In this document: piece after piece, positions 57,293 to 64,000 of the stretch
How the letters are laid out: the number at the start of each line of letters is the position of its first letter
How positions within the stretch are numbered: the first letter of the stretch is position 1
DNA from: CBDCUW01 sp963734865
Lineage (GTDB): Bacteria > Planctomycetota > Planctomycetia > Pirellulales > Pirellulaceae
NCBI GenBank assembly: GCA_963734865.1
Contig: CAVTIV010000020.1
Location: forward strand, 186,001-250,000
Length of the DNA: 64,000 nt
Direction: 5' to 3'
The notes under the pieces: generated by a model
What the model was told of the DNA's origin: nothing
Database searches by the model: none
The model's input: the letters and a program-made list of their open reading frames with translations, nothing else
Translations under genes and position numbers: made by a program

Positions 57293-57400
57293 CTGCTGCC
57301 ACTGCCGTGGGCGAAGACGACAATGCCATCCGCAGCCCGAGGTATCGAAAACTCGTCTTCCAACCACACAAGTGTCCCACCGGCCCGGTTTATTTGCCTC
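57284..57400 (-). pseudogene. Remnant of a dienelactone-hydrolase / alpha-beta hydrolase N-terminus
   Basis: On the minus strand, about 57384 to 57284 reads LVWLEDEFSIPRAADGIVVFAHGSGSSRHN. This is the opening of dienelactone-hydrolase-like alpha/beta hydrolases (LEG..IP..A.GIVVFAHGSGSSRHSPRN). After SRHN the frame runs into antisense PRPP-synthetase DNA, so nearly all of the enzyme is missing. PRPP synthetase and this hydrolase family are often neighbours, which fits a deletion plus inversion. Confidence 0.65.
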
Positions 57401-57768
57401 CCAAGCCATCGCCGTCGAATGCTCGCCAAAGACTGGTCGGGGTTCTGTCGCGGCGTAGAATATGTACATGAAGACGATTCGACCCTGACGCCATCTTTTC
57501 TGATGGGCCCGCGGGGGTCGATTGCCGCGTTTTTATTCGCGCGTTCTTGTCCATTGGGAGCTGGCACGGTACTTGGCCGCTGCACAGTGGTCCCGTAATG
57601 GATCGCCGCCGCCCGTACGATTGTGAGTGGCCGATCACAGGGGTATCGGAAAGTGGGCACTGGGTGTGGTCCCAGCGATCGCGCGGGTCACTCGAGCGAT
57701 CTGTCAGCGAGCGAACGCGGCGAAGCGTTTACCGTTTTTTGCTTGCAGCGAGGTGCACTTTCAATACG
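57400..57768. other. Upstream region of the sigma factor gene, no gene recognised
   Basis: About 370 bp between the remnant junction and the sigma factor start. The long frame extends upstream through here but shows no family sequence. Nothing else stands out. Confidence 0.45.
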
Positions 57769-59673
57769 ATGATTTTTGACCCTTCCCATCAACTCGATTC
57801 CCTTGATTTTGGAGACCGTCACGTTGACGCGCCGGTAGGTGCGAGGCGCGATCTGACGTCGCTGGATGAACCGACGGTGTTGCGTCGCAGGTCGTCCGAT
57901 CATGCCCTAGGAGAATACCTGTATCAAATTGGCCGCTTTCCGCTCGTGACCCGGGCACAGGAGATCTCGTTGGCCCGGGAAGTGGAGTCGAACCGTCGGC
58001 GACTTCGTTGCCGCGTTTTGGAATGTGACTTTGTCCTTCGGGAGGCTTTGAAACTGCTTGAGAGTGTGCATCAAGGCCGTCGGGCGTTCACGCGTGTGAT
58101 TCAGGTTTCCGTCAGCGACCGCTTGGAGGAGCGGCACATCCGTGGGCGTTTGCCGCACAATTTAAGGACGGTGCGGGCGATCCTGACTCAAAACCGGCGC
58201 GATTTTCGAAACGCCATGGACCGCACCCAGGTCCGATCGGCACGTCAAGAATCTTGGCGACGCCTGGTGCCCAGGCGGCGACGCGCTGTCCGTTTGGTCG
58301 AAGAACTCGGATTGCGTATCGAGTTTCTCGAGCCTCAAATCGCACGAGTGATTGAAATGGCCAATCGCTGTTCGCGAAGCGACCTCATCGCCAGCCAGCA
58401 AACTCGCCGCAGTCTGCAACGATCTGCTCGTACCATCATCCGCGATCGTGACCGGTATCAGGAAGCGAAAAAGAGGCTATCCGAGTCAAACTTGCGGCTT
58501 GTGGTTTCGGTCGCAAAGCATTATCGACATCGAGGCGTCAGCTTTTTGGATCTTATCCAAGAGGGGAATGCCGGTTTGATGCGGGCCGTGGAGAAGTTTG
58601 AATACCGGCGTGGCTTCAAGTTCTGCACTTATGCGACGTGGTGGATTCGCCAGGCGGTAACACGGGCGGTGCAGGAGCAAAGCCGGACCATTCGATTGCC
58701 CTCGCATCGCATCGGTAATGTTTCCAAACTTCTTCAAGTCTCAAGCAGAATGTATGGGGAATTGGAGCGAGAGCCAAGTATTCATGAGATCGCCCAAGCC
58801 GCCGGTATGACCGATGAAGAAGCAGAACTCACCGAAAGGATTCATCGCCGGCCGGTGAGTTTGGATCAGGTCGTTGGCAACGGCGAAGATTCGAGCATCG
58901 GCGATTTGTACGAAGACGAGGCCGCGATGCAACCTGCGGATGCAGCCTCGCAGAACATTTTGCGTCAGCAGATAGCTCAATTGCTGACAACGCTCCCTCG
59001 GCGAGAGCGAGACGTATTGCGGATGCGCTATGGGCTCGATGATGGTCGCGAAATGACATTGGAGGAGGTCGCCAAGGCCCAGAATGTCACGCGCGAACGC
59101 ATTCGTCAGATCGAAAAGCGAGCTTTCAACAAGCTCAAGCATCCGCGCCGCATGGCCGAACTGGCTACCTTTGCCGATGCGGACAGCGACGCATCGCCGA
59201 TCGGATTCAGGGCCGCTGGCGACGGTGAGCGATTGCAAGCGACCGGTAAGGCCGGCTTCGACCACCGTCCGCAGTCGCTACCCTTTCCGTCGACTTCGCA
59301 GACTTCGACCCCACCGCTCCATCTGCCCAAGATACCTCGAGTCGCTCGCGAAGCGATCTTGCGGGGGATCGAGCGCGGTGATCCGATTGTAGGGATGGAG
59401 TCGCTCGGACTGCCGCAACGGATCATCGGCATACTGGAAGATTCCGTCTACGGGATTATCACATTACGAGACCTGCTGCAGCGTCGGCCTGAGGACTTGC
59501 TGCGATTGGGGAACCTGGGTGCGAAGACGATTGAGGTCATTTTTCAGTGTCTGTCGCGCTACCACGAATTGGAACGACACGAGGTCGCTTCGTCCCAAGT
59601 GGCGGGCGGACCTCAGTCGGCGTTCCCCTTTCGCGTGGATTCCGGGAACCCGTTTCGGCTCGTCCGAATTTGA
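57769..59673 (+). CDS. Sigma-70 family RNA polymerase sigma factor with C-terminal alpha-CTD-like domain
   Basis: 634 residues from ATG 57769, the first start before region 1.2 (LGEYLYQIGRFPLVTRAQEISLAREVE). The core reads RLSESNLRLVVSVAKHYRHRGVSFLDLIQEGNAGLMRAVEKFEYRRGFKFCTYATWWIRQAVTRAV (regions 2.1-2.4). Region 3 includes RLPSHRIGNVSKL and region 4 RERDVLRMRYGLDDGREMTLEEVAKAQNVTRERIRQIEKRAFNKLKHP. After a ~50-residue linker, residues ~560-615 (GMESLGLPQRIIGILEDSVYGIITLRDLL, DLLRLGNLGAKTIEVIFQCL) resemble the helix-hairpin-helix of the RNA polymerase alpha C-terminal domain. That makes this an unusual fused sigma. It also has a large Arg-rich insert before region 2. Confidence 0.9.
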   Translation: MIFDPSHQLDSLDFGDRHVDAPVGARRDLTSLDEPTVLRRRSSDHALGEYLYQIGRFPLVTRAQEISLAREVESNRRRLRCRVLECDFVLREALKLLESVHQGRRAFTRVIQVSVSDRLEERHIRGRLPHNLRTVRAILTQNRRDFRNAMDRTQVRSARQESWRRLVPRRRRAVRLVEELGLRIEFLEPQIARVIEMANRCSRSDLIASQQTRRSLQRSARTIIRDRDRYQEAKKRLSESNLRLVVSVAKHYRHRGVSFLDLIQEGNAGLMRAVEKFEYRRGFKFCTYATWWIRQAVTRAVQEQSRTIRLPSHRIGNVSKLLQVSSRMYGELEREPSIHEIAQAAGMTDEEAELTERIHRRPVSLDQVVGNGEDSSIGDLYEDEAAMQPADAASQNILRQQIAQLLTTLPRRERDVLRMRYGLDDGREMTLEEVAKAQNVTRERIRQIEKRAFNKLKHPRRMAELATFADADSDASPIGFRAAGDGERLQATGKAGFDHRPQSLPFPSTSQTSTPPLHLPKIPRVAREAILRGIERGDPIVGMESLGLPQRIIGILEDSVYGIITLRDLLQRRPEDLLRLGNLGAKTIEVIFQCLSRYHELERHEVASSQVAGGPQSAFPFRVDSGNPFRLVRI

Positions 59674-60008
59674 CTTTCATTGCTGTGCACCAAAGTGTGC
59701 ACATTCGCATCGTTGGTCTGTGCATCCTGCGTGCCAAACGATCGACGGGCAACCAACCTGCATCAATCTCCGGGGCCGTCTCCGTGACCAAGTCAGTAAG
59801 AGAAGTGCCCCCCTCCGATGGAAGGCAAAACCTTGCCGCCCGACGGTGATCTCGGCACGACCGCGATGGCGGCTCCGCAAGGAGGTGTCGGCAGCCGAAT
59901 CGTCGGGCACGCAATTTGCTTACATTTCTCCAAACCGCCGGGTGTCATCCCAGACCGCCGGGTGTCGATAGATAAACATCTGGGTTTTCGTTCTTTCAGG
60001 AGAGACCG
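59674..60008. other. Intergenic region downstream of the sigma factor
   Basis: 335 bp with no convincing gene. It holds a hairpin (59684-59703) and a 13-bp word accgccgggtgtc repeated at 59934-59946 and 59954-59966. AGGAGA before 60009 is the RBS of the CBS protein gene. Confidence 0.5.
59684..59703 (+). terminator. Possible hairpin terminator after the sigma factor gene
   Basis: tgtgcac / gtgcaca form a 7-bp stem with a six-base loop, 10 bp after the stop. There is no T run behind it, so rho-independent function is doubtful. Confidence 0.3.
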
Positions 60009-60444
60009 ATGCAAGTGCGAGAGATCATGTCGCGGAACGTCCGAACGATTTCCTCGGGCGCGAACTTGGTCGATGCGGCCGTTGAGATGAGCAAGTCGAA
60101 CATCGGGTTCCTGGCGGTGAGCGAAGGGGACTGTGGTTGGTGTCTTGACTGATCGCGATATCGTGGTCCGCGCGATCGCCGAGTCGCGAGATCCGCAATT
60201 GACGTACGTCCGTGAAGTGATGACCAGCGAACCGTTTTTCCTCTCCCAAGACCAGTCGGTCGAAGCGGCCGCTCTGGCGATGCAAGACAAACGCATCCGC
60301 CGGCTGCTCGTTCAAGACGATCAGGGGGATCTTGTCGGGATCGTTTCGCTGGGTGATCTGGCCGCGGAAGCGCACCGCAGTGAACTGTCAGGAAAGACGC
60401 TCGAAGAGGTTTGCAGTCGCCACTCCCATCCGGTGGAACGATGA
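60009..60444 (+). CDS. CBS-domain-pair protein, one frameshift
   Basis: From ATG 60009 (RBS AGGAGA) the first CBS domain reads MQVREIMSRNVRTISSGANLVDAAVEMSKSNIGFLAVSEGD, then the frame breaks near 60128-60133. It resumes as VVGVLTDRDIVVRAIAES...VREVMTSEPFFLSQDQSVEAAALAMQDKRIRRLLVQDDQGDLVGIVSLGDLA, completing both CBS motifs in a ~145-aa protein. CBS pairs bind adenosyl ligands and act as energy or redox sensors. The stop overlaps the next small ORF (ATGA). Confidence 0.85.
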
Positions 60445-60662
60445 CCAACGGCGATTGCGTTGGCCTTTGCTGCCAAGACAGCCGATTTGTGGCTCGTTGC
60501 CCGGAATGTGGAGAAATTCGCCGCCGCCGATTTCTCAAAAACCAATGTCGTTCGCGTTCGATTGACAGCAGCCGATCTGACAGATCCGGATGCCGCGAGT
60601 CAAGTCAGAGCAGAGGTACCGATCTCAGTTACCGGTCACACGAGGAACTGCGGGACGGATAA
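60441..60662 (+). CDS. Possible small zinc-ribbon-like protein
   Basis: 73 codons starting with an ATG that overlaps the CBS stop (ATGA). Four cysteines near the start (GLCCQDSRFVARCPECGEI) and one later (NQC) suggest a metal ribbon, followed by an Arg/Ser-rich end. It overlaps the 3' end of the convergent minus-strand gene by about 38 bp. Not recognised; could be a chance frame. Confidence 0.3.
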   Translation: MTNGDCVGLCCQDSRFVARCPECGEIRRRRFLKNQCRSRSIDSSRSDRSGCRESSQSRGTDLSYRSHEELRDG

Positions 60663-61116
60663 TGAGCGGCGTTTGATTCCGATGAGAACAACGACCGGGA
60701 AATCGACTGTCATACCGATGGCTTTCTCTGAAATAGGGATCGTTCAGCAGATCAGGCGCTCGGAAACTGCCGTATCGGTAAGGATCGTAACCGTATCCGC
60801 CAAAGCGATAAGGGTCGAGATAGCCATAGCCGGGGTATCCATAACTGGAATAGTTTCCAATGCCGATGCTGAATCCGAACGACGAGGACGGATAATACGA
60901 ACGACGGCTGCTGTAACCGCGGTTGTAACGATGGCTGTAGGCCGACTGACTTGGCATCGAGCCTGTTCCGGCGGCCGCGTTCATCGAGACTCCGGGACCG
61001 ACGACACGGCTCCACTTTCCGCCGGGTCCCCACTTTCCAACGGGTCCCTGTGCATTGGCGTTCGTGCATTGGATGACGCAGACGACGGTGGCCAGAGCAG
61101 TTAGTAAACGGAACAT
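60625..61116 (-). CDS. Gly/Tyr/Ser-rich secreted protein
   Basis: 163 residues from ATG 61116. The signal peptide is MFRLLTALATVVCVIQCTNANAQ; the Cys near its end makes a lipobox unlikely (wrong context). The mature part is low complexity: GKWGPGGKWSRVVGPG, then YNRGYSSRRSYYPSSSFGFSIGIGNYSSYGYPGYGYLDPYRFGGYGYDPYRYGSF. Similar G/Y-rich exported proteins in planctomycetes and other bacteria are linked to the envelope or coats. Function unknown. Confidence 0.75.
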   Translation of the reverse strand: MFRLLTALATVVCVIQCTNANAQGPVGKWGPGGKWSRVVGPGVSMNAAAGTGSMPSQSAYSHRYNRGYSSRRSYYPSSSFGFSIGIGNYSSYGYPGYGYLDPYRFGGYGYDPYRYGSFRAPDLLNDPYFRESHRYDSRFPGRCSHRNQTPLIIRPAVPRVTGN

Positions 61117-61549
61117 GCACGATTCTCCGGCAGTGAAGTAACAAACGACTCCTGAATTCTAGGTTTTCTCAAGGCGCAGAACGGAAGAATGACGCAGCTT
61201 TTGAGCAGTTGATGGCGTTGCGATTGATACAACACTCGCAGACGGTCGCACTATCGACCTTGGGCTGCCAAGCAACGGTCGCTGAACAAGCCGATGGATG
61301 GGGCGTTGAAGTCGTGCGTTACCACATCGAGGCCGGACCGAGTGATACAAGTTCCGCTATGATGTGGAGCAAAAATCGCTTTTTACTGAAACGGTGCGGA
61401 CGGTCTCATGGATCGCGTTGTTCAGCGGAAAGCCGGCAGCGTTTCGTCCGCCACTCGCATTCCCCTGCGAGTTGGCTGGCAGAATGTGGAATGAAGACTC
61501 TCAGCAACAATTCGGCCGATTCAGCCGTTGATGAAAGAAGGAACACGAC
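61117..61549. other. Intergenic region before the cation ATPase
   Basis: 433 bp of divergent upstream DNA. Short plus-strand frames exist but lack features. GAAGGA at about 61536 is the ribosome binding site for the ATPase. Confidence 0.5.
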
Positions 61550-64000
61550 GTGACGGATTGGCATCGAGAGACAATTGCGAACGCGATCGAACAGCTTGAT
61601 TCGAATGTCGCAGATGGACTGGCAAACGACCAGGTCGCCATACGTCGTGCCGAACATGGTCCAAACGAACTGGTCGAAACGGGTGGTCGTGGGACATGGC
61701 GGATTCTGTGGGAACAACTCAGCGGGGCGATGGTCGTGATGCTGGTCGTTGCCTCAGGCGTGTCGGCCTTCTTGCACGAGTACACCGACGCCGTTGTCAT
61801 CATGGCCATCGTCGTGCTGAACGCAGTGCTTGGTTTTGTACAGGATTATCGTGCCGAGAAGGCACTGGCGGCGCTGAAGAAGATGTCGGTACCCGTCGCG
61901 CGGGTTCGACGCAACGGTACCTTCCGAGAAATCTCTTCCCGTGAGTTGGTGCCAGGTGACATCGTGCTGATGGAAGTCGGCAACTACGTACCGGCAGATG
62001 GCCGTTTGCTGGAATCGGTCAATCTGAAAATTCAAGAGGCGGCGCTGACTGGCGAATCCGAATCCGTCGAAAAACAAGTGGAGCCCCTCACGGGAGAAAA
62101 CCTGCCACTGGGTGACCGCACCAACATGGCCTACATGGGGACTGTTGTCACCTACGGTCACGGCCAGGCCGTGGTGACGGAAACCGGTATGAATACCGAG
62201 TTGGGAAAAATCGCTCGATCTCTCGGAACGGTACAAACGGAACCGACGCCACTGCAGAATCGGCTGGCACAACTCGGTCGCACATTGGCCCTGGTCGCAA
62301 TGGGGATCGTCGTGTTGGTGTTTGTCATGGGCATGCTCCGTGGCGAAGATCCACGATTGATGTTGATGACCGCGCTCAGCCTGGCGGTCGCCGTTGTGCC
62401 GGAAGGCTTGCCGGCGGTTGCAACCGTCTCGCTGGCCCTTGGCGCACGGCGGATGTTCAAACATCACGCGCTCATTCGCAAACTCCCGGCCGTTGAAACG
62501 CTCGGGTCGGTGACAGTGATCTGTTCCGATAAAACTGGCACACTCACGGAAAACCGGATGACGGTCACGGTAGTTGACGTGGCCGGGGATCGGATTGATT
62601 TGACGGACGCATTGCAGGAGGATCAGTCGTTTGCTGCATCGGAAGTCTCCCAAGAGATTGACGCACTGCGACAGCAGGTTGCTGACAACTCCGCCCTGGC
62701 ACTACTGCTCACGGGAGCTGGCTTGTGCAACGACGCCGAACTCGAATGGGATCCCAAGCAGCAAGCGTTTCGAGCGGTCGGCGATCCGACCGAAAGTGCC
62801 TTGGCGGTAGCCGCCGCACGCCTGGGACTTCGCAAAGATCAATTGCTGAAGCTGTTTCCTCGCGAGGCCGAGGTACCGTTCGATTCCGACCGGAAAAGGA
62901 TGACAACGGTTCATCGTATCGTCTCTTCGCATGGAGAGGAGCGAGAAGGGCCGTTGATTGCAGCATTGCGGCCGGTGATCGACTTGGATGGCGACTACAT
63001 TGCCTTCACCAAAGGAGCGGTCGATAGCATTCTCAGTGCCTGCCAATACGTCTGGGATCAAGGCGAGCCAAGAGCGATGAACGAACAGTGGCAACGACGG
63101 ATCGCAGCAGCAAATGAAGAACTTGCGGCCAAGGGAATGCGGGTGTTGGGCGTGGCGTTTCGGCTGCTCGACGAACCTCCAAACGACGCCAATTTGGATT
63201 CTGCCGAGCAACAGTTAATCTTTCTCGGCATCCTGGGGATGATCGACCCTCCGCGCGCGGAAGTCGCCGAAGCCGTGGCCCGGTGTCGCTCGGCAGGGAT
63301 TCGACCGCTGATGATTACCGGGGATCATCCGCTCACGGCCATGCATATCGCCCAACAATTGAATATTTCTGACAATGGTCAAGTGCTCACCGGAAAAGAC
63401 TTGGAAGGAATGAATGCGGAGGATCTCGCGGTCACCGTGGAAGAAACATCTGTTTACGCGCGCGTTGCCCCGAAACACAAACTGCGGCTGGTCCAAGCCC
63501 TGCAGAACAATGGTCACGTGGTCGCGATGACCGGCGATGGCGTGAACGACGCACCGGCCCTCAAGCAAGCTCATATCGGTGTGGCTATGGGGATCACCGG
63601 AACGGACGTTTCCAAGGAAGCGTCGCAGATGGTTTTGCTGGACGACAACTTTGTCACCATCGTGAATGCGGTCGAGCAGGGTCGCATTGTTTATGACAAC
63701 GTTCGCAAGTTCGTAAAGTACACGATGACCAGCAATGCGGGCGAGATTTGGGTGATGGTACTGGGCCCCTTGATGGGCATGCCGCTGCCACTGCTGCCGC
63801 TTCAAATCCTGTGGATCAACCTCGTGACCGACGGATTGCCTGGGATCGCGTTGGCGATCGAAAAGGCCGAGCGTGATACCATGCGTCGTCCGCCCTATCC
63901 TCCCAAGCAGCACATCTTCGACCGCCCCATGGTACGCGACATCGCCTGGATTGGCCTGCTCATGGGCATTGTCTCCTTGGCGTTGGGCTATTGGGGTTGG
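61550..64000 (+). CDS. P2-type cation-transporting ATPase (Ca2+/PMA-like), 3' truncated by the window
   Basis: GTG 61550, with GAAGGA 8 nt upstream. The frame is open to the window end (817 codons seen). N-terminal cation ATPase domain (RRAEHGPNELVE), then TGESESVEK (actuator), VPEGLPAVATVSLALGARRM in helix 4, the phosphorylation motif CSDKTGTLTEN, and the hinge MTGDGVNDAPALKQAHIGVAMGITGTDVSKEASQMVL. DNVRKFVKYTMTSNAGEIWVM follows in helix 5. The pattern is of SERCA/PMR-like Ca2+ or other divalent cation pumps. The missing 3' end prevents checking helices 8-10. Confidence 0.92.
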   Translation, partial: MTDWHRETIANAIEQLDSNVADGLANDQVAIRRAEHGPNELVETGGRGTWRILWEQLSGAMVVMLVVASGVSAFLHEYTDAVVIMAIVVLNAVLGFVQDYRAEKALAALKKMSVPVARVRRNGTFREISSRELVPGDIVLMEVGNYVPADGRLLESVNLKIQEAALTGESESVEKQVEPLTGENLPLGDRTNMAYMGTVVTYGHGQAVVTETGMNTELGKIARSLGTVQTEPTPLQNRLAQLGRTLALVAMGIVVLVFVMGMLRGEDPRLMLMTALSLAVAVVPEGLPAVATVSLALGARRMFKHHALIRKLPAVETLGSVTVICSDKTGTLTENRMTVTVVDVAGDRIDLTDALQEDQSFAASEVSQEIDALRQQVADNSALALLLTGAGLCNDAELEWDPKQQAFRAVGDPTESALAVAAARLGLRKDQLLKLFPREAEVPFDSDRKRMTTVHRIVSSHGEEREGPLIAALRPVIDLDGDYIAFTKGAVDSILSACQYVWDQGEPRAMNEQWQRRIAAANEELAAKGMRVLGVAFRLLDEPPNDANLDSAEQQLIFLGILGMIDPPRAEVAEAVARCRSAGIRPLMITGDHPLTAMHIAQQLNISDNGQVLTGKDLEGMNAEDLAVTVEETSVYARVAPKHKLRLVQALQNNGHVVAMTGDGVNDAPALKQAHIGVAMGITGTDVSKEASQMVLLDDNFVTIVNAVEQGRIVYDNVRKFVKYTMTSNAGEIWVMVLGPLMGMPLPLLPLQILWINLVTDGLPGIALAIEKAERDTMRRPPYPPKQHIFDRPMVRDIAWIGLLMGIVSLALGYWGW

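Noticed and set aside
61209..61553. Plus-strand frame of 114 codons upstream of the ATPase
   Set aside because: Composition is erratic, no family features, and it ends in the RBS of the ATPase.
61754..62653. Minus-strand open frame of ~300 codons, His/Arg-rich
   Set aside because: Lies wholly antisense to the P-type ATPase, which has all catalytic motifs.

Overview
The window looks like a chromosome segment from a planctomycete, most likely a Pirellulaceae-type or related marine or freshwater lineage. The evidence is a DUF1080 (3-keto-disaccharide hydrolase type) secreted protein, a Pirellula/Verrucomicrobium-type heme-binding cytochrome, many NHL, sorbosone-dehydrogenase-like and WD40 beta-propellers, large mixed-strand intergenic gaps, and a sulfated-polysaccharide style locus. 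Assignment is by gene content only; no rRNA or tRNA was found.

Layout. 1-5.2 kb: the end of a di-heme cytochrome c peroxidase, a secreted propeller, a DUF1080 protein and a stand-alone FMN/3Fe-4S glutamate-synthase-like protein. 5.5-12.4 kb: a P-loop kinase, an ATP-grasp ligase with a fold-type III PLP decarboxylase (+), and a minus-strand methyltransferase / glycosyltransferase / NHL-propeller set that looks biosynthetic. 12.6-18.1 kb: a minus-strand run of nucleotidyltransferase, ABC exporter, membrane-anchored sorbosone-dehydrogenase-like protein and di-heme cytochrome. 18.6-38.1 kb: an exopolysaccharide locus with a Wza-like export protein (joined to a Pro-rich lipoprotein), an HPr-kinase-like protein / Tat-signal mini-protein / PqqD trio, an SDR epimerase, a Gfo/Idh oxidoreductase, two sulfotransferases, a Wzy-like polymerase, two GT4 enzymes, a priming sugar transferase, a Wzc-like co-polymerase with a defective Walker A, a WD40 protein and an unknown 512-aa protein. 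38.1-39.6 kb: riboflavin genes (RibD reductase domain, RibA).

40.5-55.6 kb is a respiratory block on the plus strand. It holds a 14-heme lipoprotein and an MtrB/PioB-like outer-membrane barrel (a candidate trans-outer-membrane electron conduit), cytochrome c maturation genes (ccmE with a CxxxY heme site, ccmF, ccmA, ccmB, ccmC, a ccmD-like small protein), a tetraheme c554-like cytochrome, and periplasmic nitrate reductase genes napD, napA and a pentaheme protein made of two NapB-like modules. The maturation genes plausibly supply heme to all of these cytochromes. 55.6-64 kb: an RlmA-like rRNA methyltransferase, a scar joining remnants of PRPP synthetase and a dienelactone-hydrolase-like gene, a sigma-70 factor carrying an RNA polymerase alpha-CTD-like tail, a CBS-pair protein, a Gly/Tyr-rich secreted protein, and the start of a P2-type cation ATPase that runs off the end.

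Quality caveat: at least ten single-base frame breaks interrupt otherwise well-conserved genes (cytochrome peroxidase, ATP-grasp, two GT4s, the Wza-like protein, the MtrB-like barrel, napA three times, the CBS protein). Residual indel errors of a long-read assembly explain this better than mass pseudogenisation. Affected genes are annotated as whole genes with the break noted.
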